Shown piece after piece: positions 52,024 to 64,000 of a stretch of DNA of 64,000 bases. The notes under the pieces are model-generated. The model had not been told where the DNA came from, did no database searches, and worked only from the letters and a program-made list of their open reading frames with translations. The stretch lies in the NCBI GenBank assembly GCA_009792885.1, contig WMCF01000034.1:4926023-4990022 (forward strand), written 5' to 3'. Source of the stretch: Eremophila alpestris peregrina (lineage: Eukaryota; Chordata; Aves; Passeriformes; Alaudidae). Both the position numbers and the translations under genes were made by a program. Each line of letters begins with the position of its first letter. The first letter of the stretch is position 1.

Positions 52024-53105
52024 TATTGGTTTGTGTGGCCAGGGTTGGTAGTGGGGGGCTACACTGGTGGTTTCTGTGAGAAGCTGCCAGAAGCCTCCTC
52101 CATGTTTGGCACAGACATTGCCAGCTGGCTCCAGATGGGTGTTCTACTGGCCAAGGCCAAGGCAGTCAGAAATGGTGGTAATACCTCTGTGATTTAAGGA
52201 AAGGCTATGGTGCTGATGGTGCTGTTGCCAAGGAAGAGTGAAGTGAGAACGTGTGAGAGGGAACAGCCCTGCAGACACCCAGGTCAGAGCAGAAGGAGAG
52301 GCAGGAGCTGCTCCAGGCACCAGAGCTGAGATTCCCCTGCAGCCCCTGGTTCAGCCCATGGTGAAGCAGCTGTTCCCCTGCAGCCCATGGAGATCCATGG
52401 GGATGCAGAGATCCACCCACAGCCTGTGAAGGAGCCCCAGGCTGGAGCAGGTGGATGCCTGAGAGGAGGCTGTGACTCTTTGGGAGGCCCATGCTGGAAC
52501 TGGCTCCTGGCAGAGCCCTGCAGACCCATGAAGAAAGCAGTCCATGTTGAAGCAGGTCTCCTGGCAGGACTTGTGACACTGTGGGGGATCTGTGTTGATG
52601 TAGTCTGTGGCTGAAGGGCTGTACCCTGTGGAAGAGCAATCCATATTAGAGCAGATCACAAACAACCATTCCCCTAGAATATACTCATGCTGGAGAAGTT
52701 TATAGACAACAGTCTCTCATGAGAGAGACTCTACAGCAGGGTAGTGAAAGGCCTCCTCTCCCTGAGCAGCGTCAGGAACAATGTGTGATGAACTGAGTGT
52801 AGCCCTCATGTTCTCCTTCTCTGTGTTGCTGGTGGGAAGCAGAACCTTTGAAGGAGAAAGTGTGGGGCCAAGAGCATTTTAAATATTTATTTTACTTCAC
52901 ATTATCCTGTTCCAACTTTGTTAGTAATAAATTCAACTAATAACCTAAGTGGAGTCCCTTTTGCGCAGGACAGTATTTGGTGAGTGATCTCTCCTAGACC
53001 TTATCTCAACTCCTGAACCTTTGTTATATTTTGTACTGCCCGTCCAGCTGCACAGAGCACAGAGCAGTTCTGGTGAGCGCCTGGAATCCACCCAGGGTCA
53101 GTCCT
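52024..53105 (+). mobile_element. Solo LTR, same family as 43423-44431 but opposite orientation
   Basis: Markers run in reverse order and complement to the nested LTR: ggtttgtgtggccaggg, gtttctgtgagaagctgcca, gccctgcagacacccagg, ctgagattcccctgcagccc, ttcagcccatggtgaagcag, gatccatggggatgcagaga, ccaggctggagcaggtggat, gttagtaataaattcaac, ccttatctcaactcctgaac and gcgcctggaatccacccagg. In this orientation an AATAAA (about 52926) and a U5-like tail precede the end, so this is taken as the sense strand. The left edge is at about 52024. The right edge is unclear because it abuts a CR1. No viral genes or clear target duplication are seen. It has only one copy of the 40-bp unit doubled in its relative. 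Confidence 0.8.
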
Positions 53106-53124
53106 GGGTGGATACAGAAGCTAT

Positions 53125-53323
53125 CACAAAAAGCATGAGGCATTCATGCTCAGGCTCTCCAGGGAAGTTGTCATAACACCAGCCTCCCAGAGTTCAAGAA
53201 ACTTTTGAGCAATGCTCTTGGGCACTCTCAATGATGGTGCTGTGCAGGGGCAGGAGCTGGACTGGATGAGCCTTGGAGGTCCTTTCCAATTCAGCATTTA
53301 CTATAATTCTGTGATTCTATTTG
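53125..53323 (+). mobile_element. CR1 LINE 3' end, plus strand
   Basis: Plus-sense CR1 tail: ctctccagggaagttgtcat, ccagagttcaagaaactt, gtgcaggggcaggagctgga, ctggatgagccttggaggtc and ctttccaattcagc, with the 8-bp-type terminus (attctgtgattcta) near 53308-53321. This is the same branch of CR1 as the copy ending at 45230, judged by the shared caggagctgga/aagcctgcc-type phrases. It lies directly beside an LTR edge and is strongly 5'-truncated. Confidence 0.9.
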
Positions 53324-56300
53324 CCACACACAGACTTTTGAAAACTTCTGAGGGAAGGCATTTTAAAATAAAATTCTCTGTTCTTCTGGTGCACAGGGTT
53401 TACACCAATGTTATATAATCCTATAAATACAGGTCACTTCTTTTGAGGCAGTGACATCAAGGTGTGTTTCTTTCACCCAGATTTTTTTACCACCCCCATC
53501 AATCTGGTGGCTGTGTATCTAAGCAGTAAACATGATGCTTCTGCTCAAAATAGGAAAAAACATTCAGTGTTCCTCACTGAAAAATCTGTCTTAAGTCTTA
53601 ATCTCAGTTTCCCTTATAGCAATAAACCCCAATGAATTCTATGAAGTACAATGAGAAAATCCAAATCAGATTGTTAGTTTCATACAACAATGAAGTGTTG
53701 ATTAAAAATTGCACAGCAATTAGTAAAAGCAAAACTGGCACTAATCACTTTACATGTCAATGATGTACCAAGGTGACCTTAAAAGAAAAGTGCTGAAGAT
53801 ATTTGAGGGTTTTAGGCAGTGGAATCTGGCCTCTTTAGAAGTAACACTTTATAGGATTATGTACATATCTTTCCTCTAAACTCATGTTTTGCCTCAAAAA
53901 TAGAAAATTCACATAGTTATTCTATTATTACATACACATTCTGGACTGCCTCTAACAGTCTCTTAAGTACCTAAAAGGAACAATGTTTTAATTCTGCATG
54001 GATAAATTGCAGATGTTATGTGTTGCTTTCCTACTCTTCAAAATTCAAGGTTGCTTATTCCTGTGCCTATTGTAAATATTTAATAATATTAAATTATTTT
54101 ATAAAAAACAGTTCTCCAGTTTTGCACACATGCATTGAAAAGTTTAGTAACAGTGGACACAGAAGGGCTGAGACAAAACTGCTTGTACAACAAGTAATCT
54201 TTCTTTACTGTCTTGATAATAGCGAGAATAACAAGCAACCTAACTAGCCTATTAGCTGTCTTTGTTTTTTCTTTTTGGGCCTGAGCCAGTGAAAATTTAG
54301 GCACAAAAATAGATGCATTCTAAACATGTCGTGGCTTTTTTCTGATTACAGTTCTACAAAACCTGCCTGTGTAGACAGTGACTTCATTGGGTTTTATCTA
54401 TATAAGGGGAGCCTGGAGAAGTGAAGTCTCCGGTGGACACTTGGTTGATCAGGTCCTGTTTTCCTCTAGAGCAAGCTGCTTCTGCATTAACTTTATGGGC
54501 AAATAATTGAAAGTAACTAAGTTACCATGGCTTAATGACATGTCACTTGTCAGCCAAGCCAAAACAGATCACCACGTCTGTGTCCCTACCTCTCTGCAAG
54601 AAAGAAATGAACGTGTTTGCTCACACCGTAATTTCCTTCATTAACCTAACCCATCATCGGAGTCTGGCAGGATCGTTTCACAGTCATGGATTTTTTATAA
54701 GCTATAACCTTAGTTCAAAATCTCATAGAATGAAGTCTTGATTTAAAAACAAAGATGTATCTGTATCCATTTCATTTAATATGCTGTTTTTTGTGTGGGG
54801 GTTATGGATATCTTGGGACAGTATGTTTTTTCCCATTCTCACAGGTGCTAAAAAAACTTGGCTATGCATTCAACAACACCATCTGTTGAGGGAAGACACA
54901 TTATGAGATGCAACAAATATATAAAAGGCACTTAGAAAAGAATACACTGATGTAGATTTTGAGGAAGAGTCTGTAAAAGTAAATAATATTTTATATGCAA
55001 TGTGTTAAATGAATATATCCGTGCTAGCAAAAAATATTCCATGACACTTTAAAAGCAATATTTTTCCTTATCAGTTATCTTCTCTATTTCAAGCCACCTA
55101 AAAAGTTAGAATCAGTCTGAATAAAATAAATTTCATAAAAAGAAAAAAAGAAATAATGAAACATATAAAACTGCAGTCTTCAGAACTATAGCAGAATATT
55201 GCACAATTCTACCAATAAAGCTTATGATGAATAAAAGCAATGTTTTTGTAGAACTGGATAAAGTTTTTTAAGTCCCAGAACTTGTTTGTCTTCCTTTGTC
55301 CAAGTGTGTCATTGGTGTAATGCAAACTATTAACTCTTCTTGCAAATGTTTTGTAATACTCTACAGGACTCAGTCCTCTAACATGAGAATTCATAACTAA
55401 TGATGGATATTAACATCCACAGCATTGTTTTCAAAATATGAGTCAGGGACTCACCAGACCCTAATTAACTTCAAGAAGTTCTATATTAGTCTTTAATTTT
55501 TGCAATGAAAAAATACCTCAGGCAGGGATTAGTGCTACGCTATGTTAAAAAACAACAACAACAAAAAACCACACACTGTACAGAGATATTAGTTTTGAAG
55601 ATTGTCTGTTTTCTAGTGGAAAAAACCCCTCAAAAATGTAACACAAGTTGTTAGGCAAGACAAGCACCAGAGGGAAAAAGAAGATGTAGTGTTCTGCCAC
55701 TGGTAGAAGATACAATCTAGACACTTCATGAAAATCAGATGCTGACAACAGTGTTGTGATTGTCACTCTTTTTTATTGTAGTGCTAAACGATCCTAGGTA
55801 TTCCCATAAGTAAATTGTGTCTAGTGAATTCCCACTTGGTAAGCATAACAGAAATGCCAGCTCAGGGCCGCCTGTTATCTTTCTGCTGCTTGAGAATTGT
55901 CAAGCTGCAGGTACTTTGTGAGATTGTAAGACTTCATAACTTGGGATATCAAAGAATATAGGAATAAAGACAAGTTACACTTTCATTCTGCTGCCATGTA
56001 GATGCAGAAAAAAGAGTGATTGCCTTTTGTGTGATTATACACTAGCTAACTTTAGGAGTGGTATCAAGTTCATTGAGGTGGTAGGAACCTGGTCGGAAAT
56101 TTTTCCAAATGGACAGCCTGCACCACAGTACTTTGGCTTATTGGGCATCTGAGCTAGCTGCCTTGAGGCTGCAGTCATACCTTTCAGTGCAAACAATACT
56201 TAGCAATGTGTGGAGGTTTGCTGTAGTTCAGTTTCTGTGCATTTTTAACAGCAGCCTACCCAACATTTTGCTAAGAGGCTTCTCAGTGTGCCAGAGAAAG

Positions 56301-59300
56301 AAAAATTCAGAATGTCACTTGGTGACCTATAGTGGAATTGTCCCTGACTTCAGGAAGCCTGATCTTAGCCAAACCAGTCAAGCCCCCATGCAAGCAAAGG
56401 CTCAGGTGTGGAAGGGCCCAAATACAGTGACTTGGTACTGTTCTTCAGATAATCTAATAACAGACTGAAGACAAAGAAATTCAGAATAAAGTCAGATACT
56501 CACTTAAAAAGAGCTAGCTAAGGCAAGAGGATCTGTGTCCAACAGGCCTGGTGCTGACTGCCCCATGGTCAAAAAAGACAGAACTCTGGCAATGGTTTCA
56601 ACCCACATGTTGGTCAACTGGGTTCTCCTGTTATATGTAACATACATATCTGTATCTCTGTATATCTACAGATATAGATATATTAATATAAAATAGACTA
56701 AACAAATGTAGGAGATGCCTGCAGAGCTCAGAGAGTTAGCTAAAACACATTTCCCAAAGTAATTGAGGTTATCCTGTTTGGAAAGCAAAATCAGGTTCCT
56801 AGATACATGTTATTAGAGCTGTAGATGGTCAATTAGTAACATATCCTCCAACTAATTCAGTGGGCAGCATGGCAAAATGTTAAAACAAAACCTACCCTGA
56901 GACAATTTTAGATTAATAACTTTAAAAGTATGCCTTTCTGCTGTGTTGTAGGTAAATCAATGACAGTTTCAGTCATAATTTCCATTCCCCAGAATCAGAG
57001 GGTTGTACCAGTATCTCTTCCAAAACTGCCATTACAGCTGCTCAGTAATCCACTCACCGCATCCTTCTATAGAATAATGCCTGCTTAAAATAAAAAAATC
57101 ATGGCACTGCAAAGGAGTAGCACTATTTAGCATAGGCATCTGTTTGCTTATTTTTTACTTCTGAGACAGATGCTTAGACTAAGGAGTAGTCTAAGATTGC
57201 AAGACTGCAAATAAAACTGTCCAAGAAAATAGAATGCTGCCTTCCCTTCAGGTCCCAAGTTGTACAGAGCTATGACTATTATAGAGGACTGAAATTCCAA
57301 CCATATTAGTTCAGCTCTGGGCCACAAAACGTTGGTATGCTTGTTTTCAAGGCAATGATAAAATTATCATTTAGAGCTGAACTGTTAATATTTTCCACAG
57401 CTTAGATGTCTGAATCTACCTTCTCCATCAACCACAGATCAATAATTTAGGATTAACGAAGTCTGTGAAGGGTGTGGGGGAGTATATATATATTTTAATG
57501 AAAGAAAATAAATTTTTTGAAAGACAGAATGAAGCTTGGACCTTTGAGAAATTCAATGGCTGGTGATAACACATGCCTCATTCCCAAAAAAATAATTGTG
57601 AAAGCAATCAGCTAGGAGACAGAAATTGTTCTTGGCCTCCTTGGTTTGAAGGGATTTAATTCTACATCCCATCTTTACAACATTGTCATTTTCAGGGTTT
57701 GGGATAGACAAAACCCACTCCTTCTTTTTGCATCTGGGGCATAGTAGAAGTTAAATGCATGAGACCAAAAAATTATTAAGGAAAATTACAGAAATCTTTC
57801 TTGAGAGTCAATCAGCTGGAAATGAAGAGACCCCAGTTTTGATTCCTGCTTTCAGGCTTACACAAAATTTGCAATAAATGTACAGGAAGACTACATATAT
57901 TTTATTATATATGACATAAAATTTTCACTGTTAACTTACCTCTACCACTAGAACCCACACTTTTGAATACAGATTAAAGTCTATATCAAAACAGAAAGAT
58001 GAAATGCCAATATGATTGCCAAGACCCAATTCTCAACATCAGCCAAATGCCAATGCCCAGGAAAGTGCAGGAAAGAGCAGAAGAGCTGAGCCAGCACAGA
58101 TGCTGCTTCTCCATGTACTCTCCAGCCTTCAACTATTCTTGCTCAGTGATAGGGTACTCAGTAATAGTTTGTATGTGTTCATTAATTGTGAAAATAGCTC
58201 CAAAAATTAAAATCTTTTATGTTTAGGTACCTAAATCCTTCTGTGACTCTTGTCCTAGCTACCCAGCTTGGTCTATCTGTATTACCAAGTCAGCACATGG
58301 GTAGGCTGTTATTTTTGATGTGAATTTTATTTAGGTGAGATGCTCTGGAGTGCTCCCAGGGGTGAGTCTCAGGAAGTTCTGCTTTGAGTGAAAGCAGGCT
58401 GGAGCTGTGCACATAAGCCACCCATGAGAAGGCTAGTAAGATGAGATGCAGTGTGGGTGCACTGAGTGCTCTGCACAACCACTGCACATATTTAGGAGCA
58501 GAAAACATGAACATCATTGCTGGGAAAGATGGTGTGAAGGTGTCCTTCCTTCTGTGCACCACTCCAAATGCAGGCGCACCCACTGAGAGTGTGCCTGGAA
58601 TAGTCATAAACATCCCTTTAAAAACCCCACCTATAAAATCCACACAGACAGTGATCTTTGAACAGAGGAATTACAAAAGACTAGGAAAAAGAAAAGTTCA
58701 ATGAATCACTGTAAGAGCTATAATTGCAGAAAAGCCTAAGCAAGTTAGAAAAAAAAAAGTAATTAATCAGAAGATCCTTTCTATTAAAATTTAAATATTA
58801 GACGACAGAGAGAAATTCTTCTGGGAGAGGCATTTTTAGAGCTATGTGAGGACTAAGTCATCTGCAGATTCAGAAAATCCATGAATAACCTTATTTTAGA
58901 AAAGGCTGAAATAAAAGGAGAATACTTCCAGTTTTTGGATGGATCAGGAAATATTAAGAGTCTGTTCACTTAAGTGTCCTCTCTGGTTAAATGCTGATCA
59001 CTGTAAACCAGTGTTCCAGAGAGTGGGGGTAGAAAATAAGCATCTGGTTGTGGGCTGAGTCATAAAAATGCATCAGTGGGAACTCACTTTACCTTTGGCT
59101 GAGCTAGGGTTACTCACTGAGCACCAATCCCAGCATAAATTAAGCATAGCTACCTCAAACTTCCCTCTGGGTAATAAGATATAGTATTCATAAAACACCC
59201 CATTAGCAGCATTTATCTTCTGGTGTGCTTTCAAAAGGACCTAATATAACTCAGTCCCATTGTCCCTTGGCATTTGCAATAGTTACATTAATAGAATAAA

Positions 59301-60240
59301 CCAAACTAACATTTCAGTTCCCATACTAACATTTGTCCAGCAATCAATCCAACTTGTCCCAAAATCTTTTCTATTTCAGAGGTTTTTGCTTTTTCAGTCT
59401 TCTTCCTTAATGCCCCAATCAGAATGAATACACTACTTAAAAAACAGGGGTTTCCCACCTGATAACAGGTAGACATTATCCCTCAATATTTCGTATAATT
59501 AAGTCATAAGCAGTGGCCTTTTTCAGCATAGTAGCTTGTTCTTAACTGTTTTTGCTTTCGTGGGAGTTGAGATTGTAAGCACAGTATGGCTTACAAGCAA
59601 ACTTCCTCAATTGAAGTTACCAAAGAGTCACCTTCTAAAGACCCATAATGACCCTTCAATTCACCATCAGGCTGTGTTAAACAAACTAGATCTCATGAGG
59701 TGAGCTGGAGCACATCAGCCAGGCAATCATATGACTGACAAAATGCTACATAAGTCAGTAAGTTAGAAGAGCAGGAGTACCTGATTTTACACCTTGCAAA
59801 ATAGAAACCACCCCCCTCACCCCCCAAACCATAGTCTTTTGAAATTAAGACACAAAAAACTCTCCATGCCAGTGAGTTAGCTGTTATGTGGGAAGTCAAC
59901 AGAATGCAGTGTCTTTTGTTAACAAGCCTTAGAATAATTACATAAGTAACTTACAGCTAACACCTGAAAATTTATATGTAATGTCGTAAGCAAATATTTT
60001 TATGGAGTAATTAACACCAAAAAGGTGTATTTCTCTTGGTTCTCTTCCATTTTTATTTCTGCTTTCTTTATGCTCAAATTGCAAGAAAAGCTTTGTAGCT
60101 TGGGAGAAAAATGCAGTGCTGTGCAGTGCAGCTGTTCTGCAATGATGGTCCTTCACTCAGTAGAAAGAGAGGTGAATCCAGGAAGCAAACCCAACCTTTT
60201 CCTGAAGAGAGCTGCAAACCACAGAGTAAATGTGTACAGG
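53324..60240. other. Non-coding stretch, no genes seen
   Basis: Nearly 7 kb of AT-rich unique DNA. Frames up to 119 codons (56109-56468 plus, 58290-58643 minus) show no recognisable domain. A short (CAA)n run lies at 55551-55563. No exon, RNA gene or repeat family is recognised. Confidence 0.5.
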
Positions 60241-60264
60241 TTCTCTTGTTCTCTTGTTCTCTTG
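60241..60264. repeat. 8-bp tandem repeat, three perfect copies
   Basis: The unit ttctcttg occurs three times without change. It is a short pyrimidine-rich slippage repeat. Confidence 0.95.
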
Positions 60265-62664
60265 CTTTATCACCTCTGTTCTCCACAGAGAGGTGCAAGA
60301 AACTTGTACATGTCCTGAAATAGCCAAAGGCTTTTATGGACTGTGGTCTTTGTTTAAAGGTAGGTCTGACATATTACCCTGAGCTCTCAGGAGACATAGT
60401 CTTTATCTGTCATAGATTGCATGTATGTATAAAAATAAAAGCTATAAAGTGGGCCAGCCAGAGTTAGTGGGTTCTGAAAATGTTAACCATATAAGAGACT
60501 CATCCTACATGAACAACTAGAGAAGTTCATCTTCCTGGAATATTATTTTTTACCACATTAACAGTTACGTAGGAGTAAATCCACATGACCTTTATAGGCG
60601 GGCATAATAATTGGTTTCCATGCCTTTGTCTGACTGTCCCCTCTCTCATTGTACCCTAAGAGCAATAATTCAAGTGCAAGTACAACTGAGAATGCACAGC
60701 AGATTCCAAGTTACCTAAACGGACTAAGTAGTGCTGCAGAGATCCTGGTATAAGGTCCATGTGCTTATAAAAATATAAGAGTCTTTCTACAAATGGCACC
60801 TATTCCAACATGCACACTGCTGTCAACACTTGTCCTATAAATATAGTATGTCTTATGAGCTTAATTAATGGCAGTGTATATTGACATGTCTGGTCCATGG
60901 ATATCTTCTTCATAGGCTCATCTCCAAGATCAACAATTCCAAGTTCAAACAACCTGGAATTAATAACAAGTTTATAAAAATTTTTGTTCTCACGGATATT
61001 TTAGAAGCTTGGTTTAAAAAGACAGTGTGAAAGCACCAGCCTATTCAGAGATTTTAAAAGTATTTGATAAAATTACATAAATCCAATAATTTCAACAAAC
61101 CCATTAGTCCAAATATCGAGTCTGACATATGCTTTACACTGGTGCTTTCAATAGCAATCTCTTTATCCAGGGCTCCTGCAGCTGCATAATGCAATTTCCA
61201 TCTGTGATTCTGAAAAGAAATGTTCAAGGTCACTACTTTGAATATGGTAATGAAATAACTCCCTCTTGACTTACAATTACTACTTCTTAACTTTTCATGA
61301 TGACAATTCACAATTACTTAGGTCTGTAGTCTAAGCCACACTGGTTGCCTTCATCCATGGATCAGGACTCTGATCATGGCTTGTTTCAGTGATGCTGACC
61401 CTGGGCATAGATCCCAAACAAGCTACCTGTCTGTTGAGTTGTCATCTCTGATGACATATGAGACAGTGATTCTGCGTAAAGTTATTCTTTAACTTTATAT
61501 ATTCATGTGTCACTGCTTTCATTGCATTCATAAGCCTATGTGGAAGATGTAACAGATTTTTCAGCAAATCAGTCAAGGCTTTCAGTTTGCCAGCTTCCTT
61601 TATCTTCTGAAACACCCCATGGTAATTCAGACTACACCTTATCTGGACAATACATATCCAATCATTTACAGTGAGATGATTTATCTCACATTTAGGTCTT
61701 AACTTATTACTGTTCCCCCACAGCTACTTTCCTGAGACTTGTTCTCATCAGAGAAATGTTAGCAATGAATTTATTGTTCTACTCCATGCTGTTCTTCCAA
61801 GCCTACAGAAATAACTCAGGTCTGACTCCATTTTATGCTCTCTAGTAATGGCTGTGGTCCAGCTCAGTGTAATGGAGTAAAGCAGCAAGCCCCAGAGAAT
61901 TTTCTGTGGATCCTTCCTTCACATGAGATTTTGTTTTTCTATTGTCATTTTCCAAGTAATTCAGCAGACATTCCCAGAAGAATATTTATGATATTTTCTT
62001 CTTTCCTAGAAATTTGAAAGATCATCTATGCCACACATCTTTCTAAGACACATCAATTTTCAACTAAAGTAGAAAAGCATTCAAATTCTGATTACTTTTA
62101 CAGAGTACAAAGGTGTTTTGAATGAATGAGTCATAAGAGTAAGACAATTATAACTTAAAATTATTTTTCAGCAAACTCATGTGAACTCTAGAAAGACTTG
62201 CCTTTGAGTATTTTCAAGCTCATAACTGATCCAGTTGACCTACTAAATTTTTGCAGAAGATAATCATCATGGAAATACAAAAAATGTGTACATGAGTTCT
62301 ATGCACCATACATTTCTGCATGGAGAGGCACCTCTTTCATACTTCTCTTCAGCCAGTCACAAATCTGAAGCCTGATAACACCTGCTTTTTCTCAGGAGAC
62401 CCTATTCAAAAAGCTCTGTAAGTGCTTTTCAATATGGAGTTTATAGACATTGAAGATAAAAGCAAATAGGTTCTGAAATCCTGCCTTGATGTCTGTTTTA
62501 TTTCCACTACCCAATTTCAAACCAGACTCAGACAGGACAACATTCCCATCTGAACAAGTCAGAGGCCAGTTTTGACTATGAGACAAGAGTGCTGGTCAAC
62601 CAAAAATAGAACTCAAGTATAGGCAAGAAAAAGCATACAAAAAGATACCTCATATACAATCCAA
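60265..62664. other. Non-coding stretch, nothing recognised
   Basis: AT-rich unique DNA with short chance frames. No gene, RNA or repeat is recognised. Confidence 0.5.
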
Positions 62665-64000
62665 ACCATTGCAAGACAAATCACGTCTTTATTCTAAAAG
62701 GTTGTTGTTTTACAATTGCAGTATATCTGCTAAAGGACAGTCTAAATCAAAAAACAAGTATCACAAATTAAAATTCTTTTTTTTATTTACTACTGCTTGT
62801 AAAAGTTCTTGCCATTAATTTAATGTTATAATAGAATTTCCATGAACAAATTAGGTATTATTTGAGTGCATGAGCTAAAGACTTTTACAATCCATTTTTT
62901 AAACTCTGCTTTTACACTGGACCTAAATAAAGCTAGCTTGACAGAGCCACGTTGAACAATTTTTCAATGGAAATAAAGACTATGAACTACACAATTTAGA
63001 TTAACATAGTACAGAGTTAATAATTGACTACAGTTTGGAGACATTAGTTACGGAAACTAAGTTGATACAAAAGATAAAAGGCAAACTCTGGGATAAATAT
63101 TTATTCTTAACTGCATTCCAGAGCACTTATCTCTGTGGGCTAACTGTGTTTGAGCTATTTACTGAAATATAATCCCCACTACTGCCAAACCACTGTACCT
63201 AGCTTCATCAAAACCAATCAGTACATGTGCAGTTTAGTATAAAAGTATACATTTTCATTCATTCTTTGCACCTGACAAAATATTCATACATATAACTTCT
63301 ACTTCAGTGCAGTTTAAACTTTTTTGTCATACAAAGGGACGTGCCATTTTCTTATCTGCTGTATTATTGCAGTAATTTGCTCATAGACAACACAAATATA
63401 TTTATTAAAAAGATGAGATTTTTTTTAAGTTGAAAACAAAAGCCAAGAGGAAACACGTACAAACAACCTACTTTCAGTGCTAAGAGTGTGGATTTTTTTT
63501 CTTTTCAGCTTGTTTCAACTATACAGTTCCCTGCAGCAGTTCAAAATGTGGATGAAAAACATTAGTTGCATATATTTTGCAGCCACTGCTAAGCATAGTG
63601 CCCAGTTTTCACATACTGCCTCCACCCCACAGTCTCCTGAGGGTGCATAAGCTGGAGGTAAAGGTGCAGTTTGGTGAAGGTCAAAAAGGTTAGTCTGCTT
63701 GTGACTAGAGGGGCTTAGCTTTGCCTCCCCCATCCTGTGACCCACAACTTGCATGCAGTACTCTAGCTGCATCTATTAATTTTCTTAGCACAGTCTCTGA
63801 TCTACAGATAGCACTATTTTATTCTACAACAATTTTTGGTCTGAATCTGCAATATTGGTGTAGTCCATCTGGATAAGCCATGCATTGCATTGCAGTTCAT
63901 CTTTCCTCTAGTCTTCCACAGACCTTTTGTCTATGTCTTGAAGGATGTATCTTGATTGACTGGTAGTGGTCATCTGTCCATATTTTCTCAGGTATATTAA
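62665..64000 (-). other. Possible 3' untranslated end of a minus-strand gene
   Basis: On the minus strand an AATAAA lies at 62693-62688, and the sequence just beyond it (toward lower coordinates) is G/T-rich, as downstream of a cleavage site. A second AATAAA lies near 63404-63397. The interval is AT-rich with T-runs and few recognisable repeats, as long vertebrate 3' UTRs often are. Against this, AATAAA also occurs on the plus strand (62925 and 62970), and such hexamers are common in AT-rich DNA. No coding end can be seen; it would lie beyond 64000. The 85-codon minus-strand frame at 63515-63772 matches nothing known to me. Confidence 0.22.

Noticed and set aside
52205..52639. 144-codon minus-strand frame and the similar 145-codon frame at 43814-44251
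   Set aside because: The two resemble each other only because both lie in copies of the same LTR. LTRs of this kind do not encode these proteins.

Overview
This window looks like non-coding nuclear DNA from a bird, probably a passerine. It is A+T-rich and poor in CpG. It carries at least six fragments of CR1 LINEs, the main avian non-LTR retrotransposon, and five solo LTRs of avian endogenous-retrovirus type. The bird call rests on CR1 fragments whose phrase order and 3' ends I recognise. The passerine call rests on LTRs that I recall as abundant in songbirds, and it is less certain. I cannot name LTR or CR1 subfamilies reliably without a repeat library.

I find no protein-coding exon, rRNA, tRNA, CRISPR array or bacterial-type operon. 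The open frames of 60-150 codons on both strands are no longer than chance allows. The longest, 257 codons at 44232-45005, is a read-through of transposon debris. The window is best read as a gene desert or the inside of a very large intron. The last ~1.3 kb may be the 3' untranslated end of a minus-strand gene that continues past position 64000; this is weak.

Layout: 1-14163 is mostly unique AT-rich DNA with three minus-strand CR1 pieces (about 1382-1550, 4262-5345, 7606-8240), an A/C-only tract (6041-6295) and a 34-bp duplication holding a Maf/AP-1-like palindrome (12006-12076). At 14164-16211 two LTRs lie about 470 bp apart in opposite orientation. From 16212 to 32474 the sequence is mostly unique, with short tandem repeats and a small polyadenylated retrocopy-like insert flanked by 11-bp direct repeats (25161-25378). 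At 32475-33265 is an LTR with a perfect 5-bp target duplication. At 35230-35480 is another CR1 end, and at 38000-38720 an unidentified G+C-richer block. At 43120-45230 an LTR is nested inside a plus-strand CR1 that also carries a microsatellite. A compound GATA/CATA microsatellite lies at 46722-46848. At 52024-53105 a second copy of the nested LTR family lies in the opposite orientation, followed by a CR1 3' end. The rest is unique sequence.

No genes here work together. The biology that can be read is insertion history: CR1 copies (the oldest probably 4262-5345), later LTR insertions reduced to solo LTRs, and continuing slippage at microsatellites. I do not see convincing evidence of a new biological system. 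The items most worth testing are the polyadenylated insert, the duplicated Maf-type site, and the shared 3' module of the LTR families.
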